A DNA stretch of 64,000 nt from Lysinibacillus sphaericus. Its GTDB lineage: Bacteria > Bacillota > Bacilli > Bacillales_A > Planococcaceae. The stretch is from contig NZ_CP019980.1 of assembly GCF_002982115.1 (NCBI RefSeq), forward strand, positions 3,108,001 to 3,172,000, read 5' to 3'. The position numbers and the translations under genes were made by a program. Each line of letters opens with the position of its first letter. The stretch's first letter is position 1. The notes beneath the pieces are model-generated. The model had not been told where the DNA came from and did not search any database. It saw nothing but the letters and a program-made list of their open reading frames with translations. Below are positions 53,799-62,534 of this stretch, one piece after another.

Positions 53799-54062
53799 AT
53801 GAAAATTTTAGTCGTTTGTGGAAATGGCTTAGGCAGTAGCTTCATGATGGAACTGACTATCAAAAAAGCATTGCTAGAACTCAGCAAAGAAGCAGAGGTA
53901 ACGCATACTGATTTAACATCTGCAACTTCTGAAAAGGCTGATATTTATATTGGTGCAGGAGATATCGTCGACCAACTAGATAATGGTGTGCGAAAAATTG
54001 TGCGAATCGTCAATATGATGAGTATCCCAGAAATCAAAGGAAAACTTGCCCCACTATTGTAA
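53799..54062 (+). CDS. ulaB: PTS EIIB component, ascorbate type
   Basis: Phosphotransfer protein of 87 residues with the active cysteine C7 in VVCGNGLGSSFMM, the UlaB-type loop. Starts right after the EIIA stop, with AAAGGAGC upstream. It takes phosphate from EIIA and passes it to the sugar bound by EIIC. Confidence 0.9.
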   Translation: MKILVVCGNGLGSSFMMELTIKKALLELSKEAEVTHTDLTSATSEKADIYIGAGDIVDQLDNGVRKIVRIVNMMSIPEIKGKLAPLL

Positions 54063-54129
54063 TGGACAATATGATGTGCAGTTGTAACGCTTACGTTGCT
54101 TTTAAAATTGGATAAGATGAGGTGTTGGT

Positions 54130-55398
54130 ATGTTAGATGTTATGATGAATGACATTTTAGGTACACCAGCAATACTAGTCGGCCTATTTGCGCTTGTCGG
54201 CTTATTAATCCAAAAGAAATCTGCTTCAACCGTTCTTTCAGGGACGTTAAAAACTATTATGGGCTTTGTCATTTTAGGTGCCGGTGCAGCTGTTTTAATT
54301 GGTTCTTTAACTCACTTTAGCAAAATGTTCGATCATGCCTTTCAGGTACAAGGGGTTATCCCCAATAATGAAGCCATTGTTGCTGTGGCACAAACGACAT
54401 TTGGCACATCCACAGCCTTGATTATGGTATTCGGGATGGTAATGAATCTTTTGCTAGCGCGATTTACGCCTTTAAAATATATTTTTTTAACTGGTCATCA
54501 TACATTATTTATGGCGTGTTTAATCGCAGCTTCCCTCTCTGTTGGGGGGATGAGTGGCGCCCCTCTCATTATTTTTGGTTCTATATTGTTAGGTTTATGT
54601 ATGGTGATTTTCCCTGCCATTTTACAACCTACCGTGCGTCAAATAACAGGAAATAATGACTTTGCAGTTGGGCATTTTGGCAGCATTGGCTACTATGTAT
54701 CTGCTAAAATTGGTCAACTATTTGGCAACAAAGCCAAGTCGACTGAAGCAATAGCAGTGCCTAAATCACTTGGATTTTTAAGAGATACATCCGTTGCCAT
54801 TTCCTTAACAATGAGCTTATTTTTCATTGTTGTCGCTTTATTCGCAGGTCGTTCTTATATTGAAGCGCAATTATCCGGGGGATCGAACTTCATTGTTTTC
54901 GCGATTATCCAAGCGATTACCTTTGCAGCGGGGGTCTATATTATCCTTGCGGGTGTTCGTATGCTGATTGCAGAAATTATTCCTGCATTTAAAGGGATTG
55001 CTGATAAGCTCGTACCAAACGCTAAACCTGCTTTAGATTGCCCGACAATTTTCCCCTTCGCACCGAATGCCGTTATTATCGGTTTCCTCTTTAGCTTTTT
55101 AGCTGGCTTATTGTCCATGTTTGCCCTGCCGCTGATCGGGCTTAAAGTTATTGTTCCTGGCCTAGTGCCACATTTTTTTACAGGTGCTGCGGCAGGTGTT
55201 TTCGGTAATGCAACGGGTGGTCGTATTGGCTCCATGGCAGGTGCATTTGCTAACGGGATAATCATTAGCTTTATTCCAGCGATTCTCCTTATCTTTATGG
55301 GTGATATCGGCTACGAAGGAACAACATTTGGTGATTCTGACTTTGGCATCGTAGGCATTATTATTATTAATATTTTAAAATTATTTGGTGCGGTGTAA
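54130..55398 (+). CDS. ulaA: PTS EIIC component, ascorbate (UlaA/SgaT) type
   Basis: Membrane transporter of 422 residues with about ten helices. Family features: LSGTLKTIMGFVILGAG near the start, FLTGHHTLFMA, DFAVGHFGSIGYYVSAKIGQLFG and the C-terminal FFTGAAAGVFGNATGGR. Imports L-ascorbate or a related acid and phosphorylates it with EIIA/EIIB. No ulaG, ulaD, ulaE or ulaF genes and no dedicated regulator are nearby, so the true substrate is open. Confidence 0.9.
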   Translation: MLDVMMNDILGTPAILVGLFALVGLLIQKKSASTVLSGTLKTIMGFVILGAGAAVLIGSLTHFSKMFDHAFQVQGVIPNNEAIVAVAQTTFGTSTALIMVFGMVMNLLLARFTPLKYIFLTGHHTLFMACLIAASLSVGGMSGAPLIIFGSILLGLCMVIFPAILQPTVRQITGNNDFAVGHFGSIGYYVSAKIGQLFGNKAKSTEAIAVPKSLGFLRDTSVAISLTMSLFFIVVALFAGRSYIEAQLSGGSNFIVFAIIQAITFAAGVYIILAGVRMLIAEIIPAFKGIADKLVPNAKPALDCPTIFPFAPNAVIIGFLFSFLAGLLSMFALPLIGLKVIVPGLVPHFFTGAAAGVFGNATGGRIGSMAGAFANGIIISFIPAILLIFMGDIGYEGTTFGDSDFGIVGIIIINILKLFGAV

Positions 55399-55418
55399 GC
55401 ACATCACTTCATATTTAT

Positions 55419-55449
55419 AAACTCGTTCTAACATGCAGAACGAGTTTTT
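55419..55449 (+). terminator. PTS operon terminator
   Basis: AAACTCGTTCT, a 7-nt loop, AGAACGAGTTTTT. Begins 21 bp after the ulaA stop. Confidence 0.88.
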
Positions 55450-55456
55450 AAATTGT

Positions 55457-55480
55457 CAGAATTGTTCGGGTGACTGGCAC
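55457..55480 (+). repeat. dispersed 24-bp motif, copy 3
   Basis: Same motif as at 4345 and 42994, with four differences, again just after a transcription unit and before the next (modA). Confidence 0.55.
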
Positions 55481-55555
55481 GACTATCTTTTTTACTTGGC
55501 ACTGATTATAATTAGTTATGTCTTGTTATAACGAGTTATAAAAGGAGTAAAATCA

Positions 55556-56341
55556 GTGAAAAACTTTTATCGTTTATTTGCGACACTGGCTCTACTAGTA
55601 GGTCTATTAGTAGCTTGTGGTAACCAAGAAAAAGGAGGGACTGCAAACGAACCTGTTGAATTAACAATTTCTGCGGCAGCTAGTTTACAGGATGCCTTAG
55701 AAGAACTTAAAACAACGTATGAAAAAGAACACGATTCGGTCAATATCCTCTATAACTTTGGCGGCTCTGGTGCATTGCAACAACAAATTTTACAAGGTGC
55801 ACCGGTGGATTTATTCTTTTCAGCAGCGAAAGATAAATTCGACGCCCTAGTAGAAAAAGAAATGATTGAACAACAGCAAGGAACAGATCTTTTAGCTAAT
55901 GAGTTAGTATTAATCGTTCCTAAAAACAACGAAAAGCAAATCCATTCCTTTGACGATTTACTTCAAGCAGGAAAAATTGCGCTTGGCACACCCGAAACGG
56001 TTCCTGCTGGGCAGTATGGCGTCGACACATTAAAAAGCATGCAGCTTTGGGAATCACTTGCATCTAAAATGGTATATACAAAAGATGTGCGTCAAGTACT
56101 TACTTATACTGAAAGCGAAAATGTAGATGCTGGCATCGTTTATAAAACAGATGCCCTCGTCTCTGATAAAGTCGATGTCATTGCGACTGCCGATGATGCG
56201 ACCCATGCACCGATTATTTATCCTGTAGGCGTCCTAAAAGCGAGTAAGCATGGACAAGAGGCAAAAGATTTTTATCAATTTTTACAAAGTGATGAGGCAA
56301 TGAATATATTCAAAAAGTATGGCTTTAAAGGAGCTCAATAA
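55556..56341 (+). CDS. modA: molybdate-binding lipoprotein ModA
   Basis: Captures molybdate for the ABC importer. 261 residues with signal peptide and lipobox LLVAC (lipid cysteine C21). Family motifs: AASLQDALEEL, NFGGSGALQQQI, GAPVDLFFSA and TPETVPAGQYG. GTG at 55556 is the start, 8 nt after AAAGGAG. modB begins one base after its stop. Confidence 0.94.
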   Translation: MKNFYRLFATLALLVGLLVACGNQEKGGTANEPVELTISAAASLQDALEELKTTYEKEHDSVNILYNFGGSGALQQQILQGAPVDLFFSAAKDKFDALVEKEMIEQQQGTDLLANELVLIVPKNNEKQIHSFDDLLQAGKIALGTPETVPAGQYGVDTLKSMQLWESLASKMVYTKDVRQVLTYTESENVDAGIVYKTDALVSDKVDVIATADDATHAPIIYPVGVLKASKHGQEAKDFYQFLQSDEAMNIFKKYGFKGAQ

Positions 56342-56998
56342 ATGGGTACCGATTTTTGGTCTCCTCTTAGGCTTTCCATTGAAATTGCCTTTGTTGCTGG
56401 AATTACTGCTATTATAGTTGGTATTTTAATGGGTAAATGGATGGCAACTCGCCATTTTAAAGGCAAACTCTTGTTAGAAACGGTGTTGCTTTTACCCTTA
56501 GTATTACCTCCTACTGTAGTTGGTTTTCTGCTCATCGTTATTTTTGGAAAAAATAGTGTATTAGGAAATCTAATTATGTGGCTTTTCGATCAACCAATCA
56601 TGTTCACATGGTGGGCTGCCGTCATCGCTTCTACAATTGTTGCCTTTCCATTAATGTATCAATCTGCGAAAACGGGCTTTGCCTCTGTAGATAAAGATAT
56701 TGAAAATGCAGCACGTGTTGATGGGGCGAATGAATGGCAAGTCTTTGTTTGTGTATCTATTCCGCTCGCATTAAAGGCACTTGTATCTGGTGGAATTTTA
56801 AGCTTTACACGTGCTTTAGGGGAGTTTGGGGCGACCTTGATGTTTGCGGGGAACATTCCAGGAAAAACACAAACAACACCGCTAGCGATTTATATGGCAC
56901 TTGATTCAGGTAACATGACGCTAGCTTGGACATGGGTTTTGTGCATGATTGCTATTTCCTTTCTAATGCTTCTTAGTATCCATTTACTAAAAGTATAA
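56342..56998 (+). CDS. modB: molybdate ABC permease ModB
   Basis: Membrane component of 218 residues with five helices. The EAA loop reads ENAARVDGANEWQVFVCVSIPLA, and GILSFTRALGEFGATLMFAGNIPGKTQT is the ModB signature. The ATG is directly after the modA stop. No modC ATPase gene follows; as in B. subtilis (yvgLM), the ATPase must be elsewhere or shared. Confidence 0.95.
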   Translation: MGTDFWSPLRLSIEIAFVAGITAIIVGILMGKWMATRHFKGKLLLETVLLLPLVLPPTVVGFLLIVIFGKNSVLGNLIMWLFDQPIMFTWWAAVIASTIVAFPLMYQSAKTGFASVDKDIENAARVDGANEWQVFVCVSIPLALKALVSGGILSFTRALGEFGATLMFAGNIPGKTQTTPLAIYMALDSGNMTLAWTWVLCMIAISFLMLLSIHLLKV

Positions 56999-57003
56999 AA
57001 GAG

Positions 57004-57044
57004 AAAAAGTGTTGGATTGATTGCAGTCAATCCAACACTTTTTT
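57004..57044. terminator. modB terminator
   Basis: AAAAAGTGTTGGATTGA and its complement, nearly the same hairpin as after fabI. Confidence 0.93.
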
Positions 57045-57053
57045 GCTCTATCA

Positions 57054-57175
57054 TTGATGTCTGCTACGGGTGGTCTCTTTTCGCTCAGTACAGTAAGCCA
57101 CCACCCTCTGCTTGACCGCTAAATGCCCTCGTCTTACGGTTGAACAGGAGTCGCCTCTCATCGCACTCATCAACT
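57054..57175. repeat. degenerate copy of the GC-rich palindromic repeat
   Basis: Shares ordered blocks with 13822-13952: TTGATG...GCTACGG at the left, GTAAGCC, ACCCTC, CGTCTTACG, CAGGAGTCGCC and ATCAACT at the right. It lies between convergent modB and moaD without any transposase. Several blocks are altered, so it is old. The rest of the 56999-57315 gap holds only the modB terminator. Confidence 0.6.
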
Positions 57176-57315
57176 AGTTTTAACTTCTAACCAAAATTTA
57201 TAAACAGCTTTCCTCTGTTCCTTCAATAAATTTTTTTATTTTGTCCCAGCTTTTTTGATAGCTGTTAACTACGGCTGATGCTCTCGTAGCGCTACTTACC
57301 GCATAGTCTCTTTCA

Positions 57316-57549
57316 TCATCCCCCGCTAATTGGTGGGATAAAGGCGATAGTATCACCCGATTGAACAATTGTCGTATCAGTTGCAAATTCTTCATTGACT
57401 GCTGTCATTATTTGTTGTAATGATAGCTGCGGATAGTGCTTTTCTAGCCACTCTTTTAACTGAGCAACTGTGACATCTGACAGCTCTACCTTGAGTTGTG
57501 ATTCACCAACTTGTTCCTGTAAGTGCGCAAATAATAAGATGTTAATCAC
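57316..57549 (-). CDS. moaD: molybdopterin synthase small subunit MoaD
   Basis: Ubiquitin-like sulfur carrier of 77 residues that ends in the required Gly-Gly (PPISGG). GTG at 57549 overlaps the moaE stop (GTGA); GGAGG lies upstream. Its C-terminus is thiocarboxylated and gives sulfur to precursor Z in the MoaD-MoaE complex. Confidence 0.92.
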   Translation of the reverse strand: MINILLFAHLQEQVGESQLKVELSDVTVAQLKEWLEKHYPQLSLQQIMTAVNEEFATDTTIVQSGDTIAFIPPISGG

Positions 57550-58025
57550 GCTTTCCCTTCCTCCTCCCGAATAACTGGTTTTCCTTGTGGATAGGGGATA
57601 TTTTCTAATTGGTCACCAATCCATTCCGTCCCGTCCTCCCAATGCTCTTTTTTCCATATTGGAACAATTTGTTTAATGCGATCAATCGCATATTCATTTG
57701 CCATATACGCCACTTTACGATGTGGCGATGACACAGCAATAACAACAGCTATGTCTGAAATATCCAAGCGACCTACTCGATGCGTAATAGCCACTATCGC
57801 TTCTGGCCACTGCTCTTGTATTTCCTTTGCAATCTGTTCAAACATTTTTATCGCCATCGCGGGATAGGCTTGATATTCTAAATGCAATGTTTTTTTACCA
57901 TTTGTAATTTCACGTACTGTGCCGATAAATAGTGTAACGGCACCAGCATTTCGATTTAGTACTTTTTGTCTTACTTGCTCGACATCAATCGGTTGGTCGA
58001 TAATTTCAAACAACGCTACCGTCAT
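57546..58025 (-). CDS. moaE: molybdopterin synthase large subunit MoaE
   Basis: Catalytic subunit of 159 residues. Family motifs: AGAVTLFIGTVREITNGK, VAITHRVGRLDISDIAV, SSPHRKVAYMANEYAIDRIKQIVPIWKKE. GAGGGAAG precedes the ATG. Overlaps mobB by 20 bp and moaD by 4 bp, so the group is one tightly packed operon. Confidence 0.95.
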   Translation of the reverse strand: MTVALFEIIDQPIDVEQVRQKVLNRNAGAVTLFIGTVREITNGKKTLHLEYQAYPAMAIKMFEQIAKEIQEQWPEAIVAITHRVGRLDISDIAVVIAVSSPHRKVAYMANEYAIDRIKQIVPIWKKEHWEDGTEWIGDQLENIPYPQGKPVIREEEGKA

Positions 58026-58545
58026 GGTCTTCCCTCATTTCTTTCAACAAAAATTCCATATATTTTCTTTCTTCATAAATTGAATACGCTGGGATTGTTA
58101 ACGGTGGATCCAGTGGATAGCTCGGCCAATAAATAACACAAATAATATTGGTTACTTGCTGCAATAGCACTTGGTCCTGTGCTGTTCGGAGTAGTACTAC
58201 TTTTGGATAATGTTCCTGTTTATATCCTTCAATCAGCACGATATCCATCGAAAAGGAAGCATAGATTGCTAGAATTTCAGCTAATCGCCAGCTATTTTGG
58301 TGAATACTCATACGTAAAGTACCCTCCCCTTCCACAGCAGTCACAATCGCACCTGCCTGCTCATGCCGACTACTATCTTTGGACGTTTCGATCATTGGCG
58401 CACCACCATGTCCGTGATGCTTAATCGTTCCTACTCGTAGCCCTTCCAGTGAAGCTTGTTTAATTAATTGCTCCATCAATGTTGTCTTTCCACTATTTTG
58501 ATAGCCAACTATCTGTAAGATTTTTCGAACTTGTCCCAAGGCCAC
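58006..58545 (-). CDS. mobB: molybdopterin-guanine dinucleotide biosynthesis protein MobB
   Basis: GTP-binding accessory protein of 179 residues; P-loop GYQNSGKTT at about 14-22, HHGHGG and DIVLIEGYKQEHYPKVVL are typical MobB blocks. GTG at 58545 with AAGGA 5 nt upstream, inside moeA (37-bp overlap). Together with MobA it adds GMP to the cofactor or delivers it. Confidence 0.92.
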   Translation of the reverse strand: MALGQVRKILQIVGYQNSGKTTLMEQLIKQASLEGLRVGTIKHHGHGGAPMIETSKDSSRHEQAGAIVTAVEGEGTLRMSIHQNSWRLAEILAIYASFSMDIVLIEGYKQEHYPKVVLLRTAQDQVLLQQVTNIICVIYWPSYPLDPPLTIPAYSIYEERKYMEFLLKEMREDHDGSVV

Positions 58546-59798
58546 TCACTTCCTTGTAAATCTTCTAACAATAAGACTGCTACGGACATGCCTCTTTCAT
58601 AACCTCGTGAACCACCTGGTAAAACGATAAAAGCATTAGCTGTCGCCAACGAAGAAACGGCACTCGATTTATCAAAACCAGATGGCACAGCAACTAGCTG
58701 CCCTGTTTCGTAATAAGCTGTCGCGCGCACAAAACGTGTAAAGGGATTCGGCTTTGTAAAATCCGCCCCTAATATAGCTTGCTCTCTGCGTAAATGAGGT
58801 TGCGGATGACAATAGGCAGTGCGTATAATGGGGCGTACAAATAGTTCAAAACCAACATAGCAGGCTGAAGGATTACCAGAAAGGCCGAATAACAATTTAC
58901 CATTGCAAGCAGCGACAGTAGTTACACTGCCTGGACGCATTGCTACTTTATTAAATAATACCTTTGCATCCATCGCCTGATAAATGGCCGGTAAATAATC
59001 ATAATCACCTACGGAAACGCCCCCCGTTGTAATTAGAATATCTACTTCCTGCAATGCTTTTTCCACGATTTTAATACATAATGCCAAATCATCGCTAAAC
59101 TTGCCAAAATATTTGACTTCTGCGCCTGCACGTTCAATTTGTGCCATCATCATATAAGCATTACTATTTCGAATTTTGCCCGGCTGTAAACATTCACCTG
59201 GCTCTAGTAATTCGCTACCCGTGGCTATCACACCAATGATCATTTTACGATAAACTGGTACTTGCTCGTAGCCAAACGTAGCGAGTAAAGCCATCACACC
59301 AGGGTTAATATATTGACCTTTGTCAATAAGGATTGTACCCTGCTGTACATCTTCCCCCTTGTAGGAAATATTAGTCCCCGCTTCAATAGAGCGTTTAATC
59401 GACATATACTTTTGTTGATTTTCTTCAAAAGTATGGGTTATTTCTAGCATAACCACCGCATCACAGCCTTGTGGTATCGGTGCCCCTGTCATAATGCGAA
59501 CAGCTTGACCTTTCTCCACTACACTGTCATAGACATAGCCTGCGCCAATTTCCCCAACGACCTGAAATCGAACTGGCTGCTGTGAACAAGCGCCTTGACT
59601 ATCAATGGAACGAATGGCATAGCCATCATACGGTGAACGATCAAAAGCTGGGACATCTTGATCGGCTCGAATCGCTTCTGCTATAAAGCGACCATGGGCT
59701 TGTGTTAATGGTACAAGTTCATTTTTTGCTTGAAAGGCATAGTCCATTACACGATGAACAGCTTCTGCCACAGGAATTGGTTGTCTTTTTTCTAGCAT
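58509..59798 (-). CDS. moeA: molybdopterin molybdenumtransferase MoeA
   Basis: Inserts molybdenum into adenylated molybdopterin. 429 residues with typical blocks: DVPAFDRSPYDGYAI, MTGAPIPQGCDAVVM, GVIATGSELLEPGE, TTGGVSVGDYDYLP and GLSGNPSACYVGFE. AAAGGAGTG precedes the ATG at 59798. The ThiF/MoeB gene lies 13 bp upstream. Confidence 0.96.
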   Translation of the reverse strand: MLEKRQPIPVAEAVHRVMDYAFQAKNELVPLTQAHGRFIAEAIRADQDVPAFDRSPYDGYAIRSIDSQGACSQQPVRFQVVGEIGAGYVYDSVVEKGQAVRIMTGAPIPQGCDAVVMLEITHTFEENQQKYMSIKRSIEAGTNISYKGEDVQQGTILIDKGQYINPGVMALLATFGYEQVPVYRKMIIGVIATGSELLEPGECLQPGKIRNSNAYMMMAQIERAGAEVKYFGKFSDDLALCIKIVEKALQEVDILITTGGVSVGDYDYLPAIYQAMDAKVLFNKVAMRPGSVTTVAACNGKLLFGLSGNPSACYVGFELFVRPIIRTAYCHPQPHLRREQAILGADFTKPNPFTRFVRATAYYETGQLVAVPSGFDKSSAVSSLATANAFIVLPGGSRGYERGMSVAVLLLEDLQGSEWPWDKFEKSYR

Positions 59799-59811
59799 TT
59801 AGCACACTCCT

Positions 59812-60828
59812 TTAACCTAATAAACGATAGTAAATTGTTTTAGCTTTTTGTATATCTTGTATACCATGAATCACAACTCGCCCATCTTGAAAAATAACGA
59901 TTCGATAATCGTCCGCTTGACAAGAAATCAAATAAGGATTCATCTGAATTTCACCATAGGAACGAAGCTGATGTGCCAACTGCTCGAACTGATAGTAAAT
60001 GGGCTTTGGTGGTCGAATTTGCACAGCGTCCCGTCCACAAAGTATTTGTAATTTCGTTTGATTTTCATAGGATAAGTAAGGATATGTTGGCGCATTGCCA
60101 CAAGATGGACAATCAGCCTGTCTCATTTTAGCGACATTGATTTCATAGTGTTGATTTTGCCAAACATCAAATGTTAAATAGCTTTTTCGTAGCGCTTTGT
60201 CATCTCCAACAAGCACTTTTAACACTTCAGCCACTTGATATGCGGCAACGATTTGAACCGTTGGGCTAATAATACCTACCGTATCACAAGTCATCCCTGT
60301 TTGGGGTATTGCTTTTAATAAGCAGTGCAAACAAGGTGTTTTGCCTGGCACAATCGTATAGGTTGCGCCATAACTACCGACACAAGAGCCGTACACCCAC
60401 GGAATTCGATACTTTTGTGCAAGGTCATTCATTAGAAAACGCACATCAAAATTATCGGTCGCATCAACCATTACATCTACATCTTTTAGCAATGGTAGCA
60501 AAGTCTCTAAACATGCATCCATAATGGCAACATTGATTTCAACCTCTGTGTTAATTTCTTGCAGACGTTTTTTAGCTGCGATGACTTTTGGCATTTTTTC
60601 TTGGGCATCTTGCTCTGTATATAATTGTTGTCTTTGTAAATTACTCCACTCTACATAATCACGATCAATCAGTGTTAACTTGCCGATACCAGCACGTACA
60701 AGCGCTTCGGCACTAGCACTCCCCAATGCACCGACACCTATTAAAAGGGCATGTTTTTGTTGGATTGATACTTGCCCAGATTGTCCGATAGGGGTAAATA
60801 ATTGTTGTCTCGAATATCTATTTTGCAT
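59812..60828 (-). CDS. moeB: ThiF/MoeB family adenylyltransferase
   Basis: Activates the C-terminus of MoaD (or ThiS) by adenylation. 338 residues. The E1-like ATP motif GVGALGSASAEALVRAGIG is at about 31-49, DRDYVEWSNLQRQ follows, and zinc cysteines are in CLHC and CPSC. The last 90 residues form an extra domain with ILCGRDAVQIRPPK. In this operon MoaD is the likely partner, so moeB is the best name; thiF cannot be excluded. Confidence 0.88.
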   Translation of the reverse strand: MQNRYSRQQLFTPIGQSGQVSIQQKHALLIGVGALGSASAEALVRAGIGKLTLIDRDYVEWSNLQRQQLYTEQDAQEKMPKVIAAKKRLQEINTEVEINVAIMDACLETLLPLLKDVDVMVDATDNFDVRFLMNDLAQKYRIPWVYGSCVGSYGATYTIVPGKTPCLHCLLKAIPQTGMTCDTVGIISPTVQIVAAYQVAEVLKVLVGDDKALRKSYLTFDVWQNQHYEINVAKMRQADCPSCGNAPTYPYLSYENQTKLQILCGRDAVQIRPPKPIYYQFEQLAHQLRSYGEIQMNPYLISCQADDYRIVIFQDGRVVIHGIQDIQKAKTIYYRLLG

Positions 60829-60929
60829 ACGTATAGAGCCTTTCTTTCTATGAATTTCGTTTGACCTTTTTATTTATAGCATTATAATAAAAGCAATGTT
60901 TTTTAGTAATTTTGAAGGAGGTCTTAACT

Positions 60930-61424
60930 GTGCATCCCACACATCATCAGCAACCCATTCAAGTTGCTCTTTTAACTGTCAGTGACACACGCACAAAGGC
61001 AAATGATCACGCTGGACAGCGAATTCAAACTTTACTTCAAGAAGCAACATTCGAAGTAGTGGACTACCAACTCACAAAGGATGAACCACGGGATATCGCT
61101 CGTTATGTGAAACAGTGGTCCAGTGATCCATCCATCAATACCATTATCGTAACGGGCGGAACAGGCTTTACACCAAGAGACCAAACTTACGATACCATTT
61201 TACCTCTTTTCGAAAAGGAAATGATGGGATTTGGTGAGTTATTTCGAACACTTAGCTATGACGAAATTGGCCCAAGGGCAATGTTTAGTCGTGCCACTGC
61301 TGGGACTATTCAACAAACAGCCATCTATGTTTTACCTGGTTCCACAAATGCGGTATCACTAGCTATGACGAAACTTATAGTACCCACTGTTCAACATTTT
61401 GTTGGTGAGTTGAATCGTCTATGA
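60930..61424 (+). CDS. moaB: MoaB/MogA-type molybdopterin adenylyltransferase
   Basis: Adenylates molybdopterin before metal insertion by MoeA. 164 residues with VALLTVSDTRT, IIVTGGTGFTPRDQTYD and FSRATAGTIQQTAIYVLPGSTNAV. The GTG at 60930 lies 8 nt after GGAGG; an upstream in-frame TTG overlaps the ribosome binding site. Divergent from moeB; overlaps mobA by 4 bp. Confidence 0.94.
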   Translation: MHPTHHQQPIQVALLTVSDTRTKANDHAGQRIQTLLQEATFEVVDYQLTKDEPRDIARYVKQWSSDPSINTIIVTGGTGFTPRDQTYDTILPLFEKEMMGFGELFRTLSYDEIGPRAMFSRATAGTIQQTAIYVLPGSTNAVSLAMTKLIVPTVQHFVGELNRL

Positions 61425-62011
61425 AAATTGCAGGGATTATATTAGCAGGTGGGCAATCCTCTCGATATGGTAAACCTAAAATGTTCGAGCTGTTTGCTGG
61501 GCAGCCTTTATACAAGCATAGTCTTATCGCTTTACAAAAAAATCAGCTATCGCCTATTATTATTGCTACAAACGCACAGTTACAACATCAGTTTGAGCAG
61601 GAAAACGTCCAATGGATTATCGACAAACAGCTACATCAAGGACCACTTTTTGCTTTACATCATATCATGACAGCCTACCCTGATGTGGAATGGTTTTTTG
61701 TCGTGGCTAGCGATATGCCTTATATGAATGCTGATTTTATCAAAAAAATGGTCGGTCGAATAAGTGACGATTATGATGCAATCGTTCCTATGCAGGCGCA
61801 AAAACATCAGCCATTAGCTGCATTATTTCGACGTACAGCTTTACCTAAAGCACAACAATTAACGAAACAAAACAAACGAAGTATGAAAGTACTGTTAGAG
61901 CAACTGCGAGTTTGTTACGTCCCTTTTGATGACGATGACACAACATTTATCAATATTAATGCACAACAAGACTGGTCTCAAACAAGGAAAAAGGAGTCTA
62001 ATAATGAATAA
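61421..62011 (+). CDS. mobA: molybdenum cofactor guanylyltransferase MobA
   Basis: Transfers GMP to molybdopterin to form the dinucleotide cofactor used by formate dehydrogenases and related enzymes. 196 residues, with the nucleotidyltransferase start [17 protein letters not shown] and later [13 protein letters not shown] and [16 protein letters not shown]. The ATG overlaps the moaB stop (ATGA). Confidence 0.94.
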   Translation: MKIAGIILAGGQSSRYGKPKMFELFAGQPLYKHSLIALQKNQLSPIIIATNAQLQHQFEQENVQWIIDKQLHQGPLFALHHIMTAYPDVEWFFVVASDMPYMNADFIKKMVGRISDDYDAIVPMQAQKHQPLAALFRRTALPKAQQLTKQNKRSMKVLLEQLRVCYVPFDDDDTTFININAQQDWSQTRKKESNNE

Positions 62012-62486
62012 TTTTACACACTGGAACGCAGAAGGTCGTCCTAAAATGGTTGATATTTCAGAAAAAGAAATCACAACACGTACAGCCATTGCGCGTAGTA
62101 CAATCACGTTATCCGATGCTGTCTATGAAGCCATCCAACAAGGTGGCATTAAAAAAGGCGATCCAACACAAGTTGCCCAAATTGCAGGGATTATGGGGGC
62201 TAAAAAGACCGCTGATCTTATTCCCATGTGCCATCCCATCATGTTACAAGGCACGGACTTCCAATTTAACTATGACAAAGTAGAGAAGGGCTATGAGCTT
62301 CATATTCAAGCTACAGTCAAATGTAGTGGGAAAACTGGTGTTGAAATGGAAGCCCTCACAGCTGTGACAATCGCTGCCTTAACTTTTTATGATATGTGTA
62401 AAGCAGTTGATAAAACGATGGTCATTAAAGACACCTATCTTGTTGAAAAAACGGGTGGGAAAAGTGGCACTTTTGTGCATAAATAA
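62004..62486 (+). CDS. moaC: cyclic pyranopterin monophosphate synthase MoaC
   Basis: Works with MoaA to turn GTP into cyclic pyranopterin monophosphate. 160 residues: [28 protein letters not shown] and [26 protein letters not shown] are family hallmarks. ATG at 62004 has AAAGGAG upstream inside mobA (8-bp overlap). Ends with a terminator shared with moaA. Confidence 0.96.
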   Translation: MNNFTHWNAEGRPKMVDISEKEITTRTAIARSTITLSDAVYEAIQQGGIKKGDPTQVAQIAGIMGAKKTADLIPMCHPIMLQGTDFQFNYDKVEKGYELHIQATVKCSGKTGVEMEALTAVTIAALTFYDMCKAVDKTMVIKDTYLVEKTGGKSGTFVHK

Positions 62487-62490
62487 ACAG

Positions 62491-62523
62491 AAAAATTCGG
62501 CAGCACTTTGCCGATTTTTTCTG
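62491..62523. terminator. bidirectional terminator moaC/moaA
   Basis: AAAAATTCGGCA and TGCCGATTTTTT with a short loop, between the convergent moaC and moaA genes. Confidence 0.88.
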
Positions 62524-62534
62524 TTTTTTTCGCA

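Noticed and set aside
56999-57315. Missing modC
   Set aside because: I looked for an ATPase gene after modB, but the gap is too short and non-coding; absence next to modAB is also seen in B. subtilis, so it is not a deletion.
57198-57395. 65-residue ORF after moaD
   Set aside because: It overlaps the end of moaD in another frame and has no start with a ribosome binding site; moaD ends properly in Gly-Gly.
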